Origin: Streptomyces sp. NL15-2K
Lineage (GTDB): Bacteria; Actinomycetota; Actinomycetes; Streptomycetales; Streptomycetaceae
Assembly: GCF_030551255.1 (NCBI RefSeq)
Contig: NZ_CP130630.1
Span: 9,857,001-9,921,000, forward strand
Direction: 5' to 3'
DNA: 64,000 bases
Numbering within the stretch: position 1 is the stretch's first letter; each line of letters begins with the position of its first letter. The notes beneath the pieces are model-generated. The model was not told the DNA's origin. It saw only the letters and a list, made by a program, of their open reading frames with translations, and made no database searches. Shown one piece after another: positions 16,772 through 32,600 of the stretch. Both the position numbers and the translations under genes were made by a program.

Positions 16772-18138
16772 GGCTGAACCTCCCTTGTCCGTTGTGTTTC
16801 ACGCACCAGCACCGTCAGCCCGTGCTTCGGGCGCATGCCGATGAGACCTGCCGGCTCCGGGTCCTTGGACACCAGCCACAGCTCGGCGTGCCTGGCCACC
16901 TGGGCGAGCGCCGCCTTCACCACCACGGTGGCGAACGCTGAGCCGACGCACCGGTGCGGGCCGCCTCCGAAGGGCAGGAACTCGTGGGTCTCGGGCTTGC
17001 GGTATCCGGCCTCGGCGGGGTCCCACCGCCGCGGGTCGAAGCGCACCGCGTCCGGCCACAGATCGTCGAGCCGGTGGGTGTGGTACGGGCTGAAGACCAG
17101 CTTGGAGCCCACGGGAAAGCGTTCGCCGGCGAAGGACAGCTCGGTGGCGACCATCCGGGAGGCGACCACCGTCGCCGGATGCAGCCGCAGCGTCTCCGAC
17201 ACCACCCGGTCGAGATAGGTCATCCGGTTCAACGCCTCGGCCGTGATGGGCTCTTCGCCGGGCACCACCTCGGCGATCTCCGCGGTGATCGCGTCCCACA
17301 CAGCGCGATCGGCCAGCGCGCAGTGCAGCGCCCAGGCGAAGGTCGCCGAGGTGGTCTCGGCGCCCGCTTCCAGAAGGCTGATCAACTGGTCGCAGATCTC
17401 GTCGTCGCTGAGCGCGGGAACGTCGTCCTCCCGGCCGGCCAGCAGCGTCGCCAGCACGTCCGGCTGCCCCGCCTGTGTCTCCTCGGCCCTGCGCCGCGCG
17501 ATCTCCTGGACCACCCACTGCCGGACTGATTCGCGGGCCGCGACGGCACGTTTCCAGGACGGCAGGCCCAGACTCTGCACCCGGCGGACGAGGGAGCTGG
17601 TGTCGATGGCCTCATGAATCGTCTGCAGGTGCGCACGCAGCCCCTCGGCGCGCTCAAGGGCCCTCGCACCGAAGAGGCTTTCGACGGTGGCGTCACGCAG
17701 TGCGGCCCGGAAGTCGCCGTACACCTCGACGACGTCGCCCACCTGCCACGCGCCGGCCACCCGGTCGATGTGCCGCTGCACCGTCCCGATGTGGCCCGAG
17801 ACCTTCCGTACGGTGAAGGCGGGCTGCACGAGCCGCCGCAGCCGCCGGTGCTGCTCCCCGTCGTTGACGAGCAGGGCGCCCGGCCCGGCCAGTGGTACGA
17901 GGCCGGCGAAGGCTCGCTGCCAGCTGAACTTGTCGGTGTTGTCAAGGATGAAGCGATTTGCCTCCGGTCCGAGCAGCAAAGCGAACCGGATGGGCCCGGC
18001 CCCGAGTCGGCACACCGGCCCATGTCGTTGGTAGAGCCGGTCCATGGCCGTGTACGGGTCCTTGGAGAACTCGCCGAGATCCCTCAGCGAGTCGAGCGTC
18101 CGTCGCACGGGCGCCGGAAGCGTGGCGGTGGTGGTCAA
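16768..18138 (-). CDS. Cytochrome P450 of the metallophore operon
   Basis: The 456-aa P450 has the I-helix oxygen-activation motif AGAETTS (about residues 258-264), the K-helix ExxR (ETLR, 315-318) and the heme loop FGGGPHRCVG with ligand Cys397. No membrane anchor is seen, so it is a soluble bacterial P450 that needs external ferredoxin and reductase, neither of which is in the window. Its place between thioesterase and aryl ligase, with 4-nt overlaps, ties it to the assembly line. Coelibactin-type clusters also include a P450. Likely roles are hydroxylation or ring oxidation of the peptide. The exact step is unknown. Confidence 0.9.
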   Translation of the reverse strand: MTTTATLPAPVRRTLDSLRDLGEFSKDPYTAMDRLYQRHGPVCRLGAGPIRFALLLGPEANRFILDNTDKFSWQRAFAGLVPLAGPGALLVNDGEQHRRLRRLVQPAFTVRKVSGHIGTVQRHIDRVAGAWQVGDVVEVYGDFRAALRDATVESLFGARALERAEGLRAHLQTIHEAIDTSSLVRRVQSLGLPSWKRAVAARESVRQWVVQEIARRRAEETQAGQPDVLATLLAGREDDVPALSDDEICDQLISLLEAGAETTSATFAWALHCALADRAVWDAITAEIAEVVPGEEPITAEALNRMTYLDRVVSETLRLHPATVVASRMVATELSFAGERFPVGSKLVFSPYHTHRLDDLWPDAVRFDPRRWDPAEAGYRKPETHEFLPFGGGPHRCVGSAFATVVVKAALAQVARHAELWLVSKDPEPAGLIGMRPKHGLTVLVRETQRTREVQP

Positions 18139-18932
18139 CGGTGTGCTCCTCCGTCATCGAGCTGAGGGACATACGTCGATGGGCGCGGCCCGGGCCGTAG
18201 CTCGTCGAGGACGATGTCGATCACCGAGTCGCGCTGCTCGACCAGGTAAAAGTGATCGCCGGGGAAGGTGTGCAGGCGCATCCGACCCTCGGTGCACTCG
18301 GCCCAGTCCGCCGCCTGCGCCACGGTCAGCTCGGTGTCGTCCTCGCCCACCAGAGCCGTGATCGGGCACCGCAACGGCGCGGCCGTGGTCGGCCGGTAGG
18401 TCTCGATCAGGCGATAGTCGTTGCGCACCACCGGCAGCACGATCGCGGCGAGGTCGGGCTCCGCCATCAGTTCGGCGTTGGTCGGCTTGAGCCGGACCAG
18501 CTCGTCGACCACCGCCCGGTCGTCCCGGGTGTGCAGGATCCCGCCCCGGTGATGCCGGGGCGGCTGGCGCCCGGAGATGAACAGATGCTCCGGCTCCGCC
18601 AGCCCGAGCGCCCGCAGACGCAGGGCGACCTCATGCGCCACGGCACCACCCATGCTGTGCCCGAAGAAGGCGAACCGGCCGAGTGCCACAGTGGCGAGCG
18701 CGGCGACGATCTCCTCGACCAGCGTGTCCATCCGGTCGATGAACGGCTCACCCAGCCGGTCCTCCCTGCCCGGATACTGCACGGCGTGCAGTTCGACGGC
18801 CTGACCCGTGCGGTCCTGCCAGGCCCGGTAGGCGCTCGCAGCCCCGCCGGCATGAGGGAAGCAGATCAACTTGGCCGCCGCGGGCGGCCGTGGCCGGTAA
18901 CAGCGCAGCCACCTACTGGGGGACGAGGTCAT
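18135..18932 (-). CDS. Type II thioesterase
   Basis: The 265-aa alpha/beta hydrolase has the type II thioesterase pattern: CFPHAGGAASAYRAW near the start, nucleophile elbow FGHSMGGAVAHE, Asp in GEDD and His in PGDHFYLVE. These enzymes edit NRPS lines by clearing wrongly loaded carriers. It overlaps both neighbours by 4 nt. It belongs with the two NRPSs and the discrete carrier protein of this operon and may also free pyrrolyl or aryl groups from carriers. Confidence 0.92.
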   Translation of the reverse strand: MTSSPSRWLRCYRPRPPAAAKLICFPHAGGAASAYRAWQDRTGQAVELHAVQYPGREDRLGEPFIDRMDTLVEEIVAALATVALGRFAFFGHSMGGAVAHEVALRLRALGLAEPEHLFISGRQPPRHHRGGILHTRDDRAVVDELVRLKPTNAELMAEPDLAAIVLPVVRNDYRLIETYRPTTAAPLRCPITALVGEDDTELTVAQAADWAECTEGRMRLHTFPGDHFYLVEQRDSVIDIVLDELRPGPRPSTYVPQLDDGGAHR

Positions 18933-20056
18933 GTGTGGTGTCCTTCCTGCGCGGTCTCAGCCGTGAACAACTTCGGGAGGTCCATGGGCTCGGGCGTCGG
19001 CGGATGGATGAGCTCCGGCTGTCCGAGCCGGGCGGTGAGGTCGTGCCAGATGCCGGTGACGGTCAGCGCCCACTGGCCCGCCGCTGTCGACCGGCCCTTG
19101 TCGGCGATGTCGGCGCGCAGTTCGCCCAATGCCGTACGAACGGCGTCCGGCCAGACCGTGTCGAAGACGTGCCGGAAGGTGGGCCCGGTGCCCTCTCCGA
19201 GAGGTTCGGTTCCGGGCACTTCCAGCCGCTCGGTGCCGGGGCCTTCCATGATCAGGCGTCCGGTGTCGTCACGTTCGCTGTGCATGCGCGGGCTCCACAG
19301 CACCGGTCCGTGCGTGTCGGCGAGCGTGAGCACCCCGGCCTCGAAGGCGAGCGAGAGCCGGTGCAGCAGCAGGGCGTGGTTGTCCGCGTCAGCCGGGTGG
19401 ATCTGGTTCTGTACGCGCAGGGACACCGGCGTCGCACCGATGACCCCGTGCAGGTGGGTGTACGGGCCCGGGTTGTGTGCGAGAGCCGCCAGTGCCGGCG
19501 GCGGGGCCGACGCTTCGGCGAAACGCCACGGCCGCAGGCTGCCGACCGCGCGTCCGATCACGTCGACCAGCGGGTAGAGGACCTGGACGCCGGCAACGGC
19601 GTCGACGAACAGGGGACGTTGCCGGCGGCGCAGGATCTCGGCAGCGGCAAGGAACCGCCGGATGGCGTCGACGTGCGGATAGAAGGCGTTCAGCCGGTAC
19701 CGGACGCCGTGCTGCTGTGCGGTGCTCAGGCACGCGGCCAGCTCGTCGGGGTGCAGCAGGTGTTCCTGAAGGACGTGGATTCCCCTGGCCATCAGCCGCT
19801 GGGAGAGTTCGGCGCCCGATCCGCCTGCCACTCCCGCCCGTACGGCGACACAGGCGATGTCGATGTCATCGGGCAACTCGCCGGGGTCCTGGTAGCACGG
19901 CACGTCGTATGCCGCCGCGTACTGCTGCGACGCCGTGCTGCCCTTCGACAGCACACCGGCCAGTTCCACGGCCGGGTCGGCGTGCACCGCACGCAGGTAG
20001 ACACGGCCGAACGAGGTGCCACAGACCACTACGCGTGGCTTTCCTGGGGTACTCAC
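18929..20056 (-). CDS. Thiazolinyl imide reductase (PchG/Irp3-like)
   Basis: The 375-aa Gfo/Idh/MocA-type oxidoreductase opens with a Rossmann segment (RVVVCGTSFGRVYLRAV), has VLQEHLLHPDE at the active-site region (about residues 98-108), and shows HLHGVIG and DNHALLLH in the second domain. This matches PchG and YbtU/Irp3, which reduce a carrier-bound thiazoline to thiazolidine with NADPH. Its presence predicts that at least one of the heterocycles made by the four Cy domains is reduced, as in pyochelin and yersiniabactin. The start is GTG 20056, overlapping the upstream stop by 4 nt. Confidence 0.9.
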   Translation of the reverse strand: MSTPGKPRVVVCGTSFGRVYLRAVHADPAVELAGVLSKGSTASQQYAAAYDVPCYQDPGELPDDIDIACVAVRAGVAGGSGAELSQRLMARGIHVLQEHLLHPDELAACLSTAQQHGVRYRLNAFYPHVDAIRRFLAAAEILRRRQRPLFVDAVAGVQVLYPLVDVIGRAVGSLRPWRFAEASAPPPALAALAHNPGPYTHLHGVIGATPVSLRVQNQIHPADADNHALLLHRLSLAFEAGVLTLADTHGPVLWSPRMHSERDDTGRLIMEGPGTERLEVPGTEPLGEGTGPTFRHVFDTVWPDAVRTALGELRADIADKGRSTAAGQWALTVTGIWHDLTARLGQPELIHPPTPEPMDLPKLFTAETAQEGHHT

Positions 20057-21188
20057 AGCATCCCTTCCTCGATGGGTCGGGTCTCCGGGTCGTGGTCGTG
20101 GACGTCAAGTACGGGCAGGGCACCGAGCTCACGCACTCCACGCAGGGTGGATTCCGGGTGGAGCACCTCGTCGGCGAAGTGCAGGCCGGGCGGTACGGCG
20201 CCGTCCAGCACCGCCCGTACGGCGAGTACGGCTGTGGCAGCGGTCAACCGGAAGCTGCTCGGGGTGCGCAGGACCGCGGTCCGCGCGGTGGGGCCGGTGA
20301 CCACGGTGAAGGCCATGAGGTAGTACGGGTCCTGGCCCGCGCGGTCGACCTCGCCGGCCGCCGTGACCTCCTCGATGGCGGTGGCCAGTGCCGCCGGTTC
20401 CCGGGACACGCGTCCGCGCAGCCGACCCAGGCTCAGCCGGAGCTGGGTTCCGGTGAAGACGTTGTACCAATCGAGCGAGGCCAGTCCGGTCGAGCGCGCC
20501 AGGCGGACGGAGTCGGCGGTCAGGAACGGCATCGTCGTGACCCGTCCCGGGAAGTACGGGATCTCGGTGTCCTGGACCACCGGCAGTGCCCCGGTGACCC
20601 GGCGGCCGTCCCGCCAGGCGGCAAGAGCCTCGCCGTACCAGTGCGCGCCCTGCTCCGCCCCGTCCGCGCCGTCCACGGAGAGCACGAGGTCACCGGCTGA
20701 GGCGCGGCTGAACCGCTCGATGCCGCCGGCGTACACCACCAGTGCCGCACCGGCGAGCCGGCCACCGACGAGGAAGTGCGGCACCAGGTTGGCCAGCCCC
20801 GGCAGCATGCCTGCCGAGAGCACCGCCGTGCGGGAGCCCAAGGAGCCCACCACCGGGCCGGAGCCCGCGAGCAGGTGATACGCGGGGCCGTCCCCCGACA
20901 CGTCGACGTAGTGGGCGCCCGCGGCGAGTGCGGCCCTGCCCACCCTGTCCAGCAACAGATAGGAGGGGCCCGCGCAGTTGAGCACCAGACGGGCGCCCGC
21001 GCAGAACCGGGCCACGGACGCGGGGTCACCGGCGTCCACCTGAACCGACTCGGCGCCCTTGGCCACGTCGTGCAACCGTCGTACGTCACGAGCGCCGACG
21101 CGCAAGTCTGCGATCCCGCTGGACCGCAGCATCCGCACAGCCGCCCGCCCGACGAGCCCAGTGGCGCCGAGCACCGCGACGGGGCCGG

Positions 21189-21192
<4 letters not shown>
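20053..21192 (-). CDS. Saccharopine-dehydrogenase-like NAD(P)-binding protein
   Basis: The 379-aa protein begins with a clear Rossmann motif, VAVLGATGLVGRAAVRML, and continues as in saccharopine dehydrogenase-like or trans-acting enoyl reductase-like proteins (VLNCAGPSYLLLDRVGRAAL, GAHYVDVSGDG). It starts at GTG 21192 within the stop of NRPS2 and overlaps the imide reductase. Homologues occur in metallophore NRPS clusters, but I do not know a proven reaction. A reduction of a cyclised intermediate or of its precursor is reasonable. Distinct from the PchG-like gene next to it, so the cluster has two candidate reductases. Confidence 0.75.
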
Positions 21193-26674
<5,482 letters not shown>

Positions 26675-26678
<4 letters not shown>

Positions 26679-29600
26679 AGGCTGCCCTCTTCCAGGTCGG
26701 TGCCTACGCGCTGCTCGGTGATCGCCTCGGCGACGGCGTCGGCAAGGTGCGCGATGGTGGGGGTGGCGAAGAAGTCGCGGAGCGACAGGGAGACGCCGTA
26801 GATGCGGTCGACTCGTTGGATCAGTCGCGTCGCGCTGAGTGAGTCACCGCCGAGCGCGAAGAAGTTGTCGTGGCGCTGCGCCGGCGCGTGATCCAGCAAC
26901 TCAGCCCACAGGGCGGCGAGTTCCCGTTCACGATCGGTGGCCGGCGGCTCGTCGGTGGGTTTCCCCTCAAGGGGCCCGACCCCGCTGATGAGGGCGGTGC
27001 GGTCGACCTTGCCGTTGGCCGTCAGCGGGAACTCCGTCACGGCGATGATCTCCGGGATCGCGTACGCCGGCAGGCGGTCGGCAAGGTGCCGGGGGAACGC
27101 GGCCAGGTCGCCGTCTCCGCTCGGCTGGACGAAGGCGACCAGCCGTTTGCCGCCACGCCCTTCCACCGCGACGGCCACGGCCCGTGCCACGCCGGGATGT
27201 GCCGATACGGCTGCCTCGATCTCGCCGAGTTCGATCCGGTGTCCCCGGACCTTGACCTGGTCGTCCTGCCTGCCCAGGAACTCCAGCGTGCCGTCCGGCC
27301 AGTAGCGCCCGAGGTCGCCGGTCCGGTACCAGCGGGTGCCGTCGTGCTCGACGAACCGGGCCGCGGTGAGCTCCGGGTCACCGCGATAGCCGCGTGCGGC
27401 GCCCGTTCCGCCGATCCACAGTTCGCCGGTGACCCAGTCGGGACGGTCACTCCCGGCCTCGTCCACCACGCGGAATCGCTGGTTGCGCAGGGGGAAGCCG
27501 TACGGAATCGAGGCCCACTCCGGGGCGACGGCCTCGACCTCGAATGCGTTGGACCAGATCGACGCCTCGGTCGCGCCGCCCAGTGCGACGAAGCGGCAGT
27601 TGCCGTCCTGCAGTTGCCGGCGCAGCCGGTCCGGCAGGTCCATGCCGACCCAGTCGCCCGAGGCCAGCGCGAGACGGAGGGAGCGGGGGAGGCCCCGGCC
27701 CGACTCCGCGACGGTGAGCAGCATGTCGAGCACGGCGGGCACGGTGTTCCATATGGTCACCTGGTGCTCGTGCAGCAGTTGCAGCCAGCGCTGCGGGTCG
27801 CGGCGGTCGTCCTCCTCGATGAGTACGACGCCCCCGCCGGCGCCCAGCAGCCCGAACACGTCGAACACGGACAGGTCGAAGTCGACGGCCGACACCGCGA
27901 GTACGCGGTCGTCCCGGTCGATGGCGTAGCGGCAGCGGAGATCGTCGAGTGTGTTCACCGCACTGCGGTGGGTGATCTCGACGCCCTTCGGCTCTCCGGT
28001 GGAACCCGAGGTGAACACGGTATAGGCGAGCCCGTCCGCGGACCCGCGGATCTCCCCGACCGGTGAGTGCCGCTCGGCATCGCGGATCCGCAGCAGGCGT
28101 ACGCCGTCGGGCTCCGGCGTTTCGTCGTCGCCGAGCAACAGCCGGACGTCCGCGCGGGCAAGGATGCGCTGCCTGCGCAACGGTGGTTGGTCGACGGCGG
28201 CGGGTACGTAAGCGGCTCCGGCCGCCAGGATGCCGAGCAAGGCCGCCACTTGCGCCGGCCCCTTCGGCAGGCTCACCGCGACCGGGTCGCCCACGCGTAC
28301 GCCGTGCTGGATGAGCATTCGGGCGATCCGGCGCGCCCAGTCGCCAAGGGGCCCGTAGCAGAGCCGTTGCCCGTCACCGAAGATCAGAGCCGTACGCTCC
28401 GGGTCGGCCGCAGCGACCTCGAAGAAGCCGCCGTGCAGCAGGCCGCCGCCGGGCGCGTCCTCCGGCTCGGCCCCACGCGTGTCATTGACCCGCTCGCGTA
28501 CGGCCCGTTGCCCCTCGGGCAGCGACTCGGGCGCCGCGCGGGTCCAGTCACCGTCGGCCAGCCACACCAGCAGCTCGTGGTAGGCGTCCAGGATGGCGTC
28601 GACCACTCCGGACGGGAACAGCTCGTCGACCGAGTCCCAGCTCAGCAGCAGCCCGTCCGGCAGCTCGATGACCTGGTGGTCGAGCCATACCTGGGGGGTC
28701 TGCGAACGTGTGTGGTCGGGCCAGCGCACCGACTGCGCCAATGAGTCGTCGACTCCCAGCATGCTGGTGAACACCACAGGCACGGGTTCGGCGAGGGCGG
28801 CGTTCTCCCTGGCCAGCTCACGCAGCACCCGGACCGCGGACACCTCCTGGTGGTCGAGGTCGCGCCAGACCTGCTCCTGCAGCCGCCGCGCGCGATCGAG
28901 CCAGCTCTCACCCTCCTCCGGCCGGTCGGCGACCAGCAGCAGCGAGGTGAAGTCACCGACCACCCTGTTGATGTCCGGGTGCACGTCGCGCCGGTCGAAC
29001 AGCGTCAGGTTCACGGTTAGGTCACGACGGGCGCTCCACGCGCCGAGAATCCGGGTGTAACAGGAGAGCAGGACCACGCTGGGGGTCAGCCCGTGCGCAC
29101 GGGCCCGCGCGGTGATGGCCTGCCACGTCGCGCTGTCCAGGCGTCGTTCCCGCCGTACGAAGTGGGGCCGGCCGATCTCGCCCGGCTGCACCCGCAGCGG
29201 TAGCCGTGGGCCGGGCGGCAGGTCGGCCATGCGCCCGCGCCAGTAGGAAAGAACCCGCTCCAACGTTTCCGGTTCCGGCGTCGCACCGAGCACGTAGTCG
29301 CGGAAGGAGACACCGACTTCAGGCAGGTCGGCGTCGGGATCGCGGTACAGCCGGTCCCATTCCGCGAGCAGTGTCAGGATGCTCAGGCCGTCGGTGGCGA
29401 TATTGTCGAACACCACGCAGAGGCGCGCCTTGTCCTCGCCGTACCTGACCACCCTGATGTCGAACAGCGGCCAGGTCGCGGAATCGATCGTGCCGTGGCA
29501 CATCTGCTCGCGCACCCGCTCCAGGTCCGCTTCCGGTGAGTCACCGGCCTCGATGACCGGGATGCGGTACTGCGGTACCTTCGGCAGGATGCGCTGGGTG

Positions 29601-32600
29601 CCGTCGTGCTCGACCACCACGCGCAGCATCTCGTGCCGTGCCACCAGTTGGTTCCAGGCCCATTCGAGCAGCGCCAGGTCGAGCCCTTCCCGCTCGTACT
29701 CGACATAGAGCTGAGCGCCGATCCCGCCGAGCACGAAGTCCGGGGAACGGCCGAGCCAGTACGCCGCCTGGATGTCGGTGAGCGGGAACGGATCGTGGCG
29801 GTGCTCCTCGTCGGCGGCGAGTGCCGCCGTGGCACGAGCCGCGCCAGGGGTGATGGTCGCGGCGAACTCATGCAGCACCGGGTTGGTGAACAGGCGGGCG
29901 AGCTCCGCACCGGACAGCCCCTCGGCACGCAGCCTGGTCATCAGGCGGGTGGCGAGAATGCTGTCGCCACCGAGCGCGAAGAAACTGTCGGTCCTTCCGA
30001 CCCGCTCCACTCCGAGCACTTCCTGCCACAGCCGCGCGACCGCTTGTTCGGCAGTGCCTGCGGGCTCCTGGAAACCACCCGCCGCATCGTCCGCTTCGGA
30101 AGGACCGGGCGCAGGATCGGGCAGCCGGCCGACGACCGGGTCCGCCTGGGCGCTACGGGCTTGCGCATGGGCACTGTCCCGCAGCGCGCGGTGTTCCTCG
30201 GTCAGCACCGGCGGCAGCGGCGCGGACCAGTCGACGTCGGCGAGGGACTCGACGAGGCGGACATAGCTGTCGAACATCGCGTCGGTGAGCCCCTCCGTGA
30301 AGAGGTCGTCCACGACGTCCCAGTCGATGGTGATCCCGCCACGGGATCGCGCCACCTTGTTGTCCAGCCACACCTGGGGCGTCTGCGTGACGCCGTACAC
30401 CTGTGGCGGGAATCCGCCGGAGAGGTCGAGCGAGGCATCCTCTCCGATTCCCAGAACACTGGTGAAGACCACCGGGACAGCCGCGGACGCTGATCCCGAG
30501 CGCCTGGCCAGCTCGCGCAGCACCCACACCCCGGAGGCTTCCCGGTGGGAGAGATCCCGGCCCTGTTGCTCCTGCAGCCGGCGAGCGGCCGCGGCGAATG
30601 CCTCTCCCTCGCCACACCGGTGTCGTACGAGCAGGAGCGAGGCGAAGTCGCCGACGATCCTGTCGATGTCGGGATGCACGTCGCGCCGGTCGAACAGGGT
30701 CATGTTGACCGTCAGTTCCCGCTGGTCGCTCCACTCGCCGAGCACCTCGGCGTAGCACGCGAGGAGCACCACGCTGGGCGTGAGCCCGTGCGCGCGGGCG
30801 CTCTCGGAGAGCCTGGTCCATGTCCTGTCGTCGACGTAGTGATGCAGTCGGTGGAACACCGGCTTGCCGATCGCGGCGGGGTCCTTGACGAGTGGGAGCC
30901 GTGGCGCGGGGGGCAGCTGATCAATCGTTTGACGCCAGTAGGACTCGGCCTCGGCCAGCCGCTTCGGGTCCGGCCGGGCTTGGAGCACGTAGTCGCGGAA
31001 GGAGAGGACGAGTGTGGGGAGTTCCGCGTCGAGGTCGGCGTACAGCCGGTCCCACTCGGTGTAGAGCACCATGATGCTGCGCCCGTCCATCACGATGCTG
31101 TCCAGACCGACGCAGACCCGGGTGCGCTGCCGGCCCTCGCTGACGTAACGCGCCGCACGGATGTCGAACAGCGGCCAAGTTCCGGTGTCCACCAGATGGT
31201 GCGACGCCGACTGCCGCAACCGGTGCAGTGCCGCTTCCGGCCGGTGCCCCGCGTCGATGGTCCGGATGCGATAGCGCGGCACCTCGGGAAGGATGCGTTG
31301 CGTTCCCTCGGGTGTGATGACCGCCCGCAGCATCTCGTGCCTGGCGATCAGCCGGTTCCACGCCTCCTCCAGGCGGCCGAGGTCGACGTCGTCGCCGTCG
31401 AACTCGAGGTAGAAGTAGGAGCCGACGCCACCGAGCGGAATGCGCTCGTCACGTCCGATCCAGAAGGCCCGCTGAACATCGGTGAGCGGGAAGGGATCGT
31501 GCCGTTGGCCGAGGTCCGCACGCACGTGCACGGGTGCCTCGGCAGCACCTTGGGCGAGCGGTGCGGCGAAGTCACGCAGGACGGGTTTGGTGAACAGGTC
31601 GGCGAGTTCGGCGCCGTGCAGGCCGTCCTCGCGCAGCCGGCGCATCAACCGGGTGGCCAGCAGGCTGTCGCCGCCCAGTGCGAAGAAGTCGTCGCCACGT
31701 CCGACGCGGTCGACGCCCAGCAGTTCGCACCACAGCGAGGCGACGGCCTGCTCGATCGGGCCGGCCGGTGACTGGTACCCGTTGTCGGTGCGGTCGCTGC
31801 TCTCCTGCAGCACCTTGTTGATGGCTTTGCGGTCGACCTTGCCGTTGGGGGTGATCGGAAACGCGTCGAGGACCGTGATGTGCTCGGGCACCATATAGCC
31901 CGGCAGTCGGTCACCAAGCCAGGCACGCAGGGCGTCCGCGTCGGTTGGTGCGTGGGCCACCACGGCCGCCGCCAACTGCCGTGAGGCGGTCCGCACGACG
32001 GTGGCGACGGCCTTGTCCACGTGCGGATGGCCGGTCAGAACGGACTCGATCTCGCCGAGCTCGATCCGGTGCCCACGAATCTTGACCTGGTGATCGGTGC
32101 GGCCCAGGAACTCCAGTGTGCCGTCCGGCAGATAACGGGTGAGATCACCGGTGCGGTACCAGCGACGGCCGCCGTATTCGACGAACTTCTCCGCGGTGCG
32201 GTCAGGATCACCGCGGTAGCCGTGGGCAACCCCGGCTCCGCTGACCCACAGTTCGCCGGGAACCCAGTCCGGGCAGTCCCACCCTCTGCTGTCCACCACG
32301 CGGCAGGCCACGTTACGCAGCGGCACGCCGTACGGAACCGCGCGCCAGGCGGGGTCCACGGTGTCGACCTCGCACACGGTGGCGTGGATGGCCGCCTCGG
32401 TCATTCCGCCGAGGCCGGCGAACCGGCAGCCAGGGACGAGCGCCCGCAGCCGCGGCGGCAGGTCGACGGTCACCCAGTCGCCACCGAGCATCACCACCCG
32501 GAGGGTGTCTCCGAGGCCCGCTTCCTCTCCGGCGACCAGCAGCATGTCCAGCAGTGCCGGGACGGCGCTGAGTACGGTGACATCCCATCGACGGATGAGC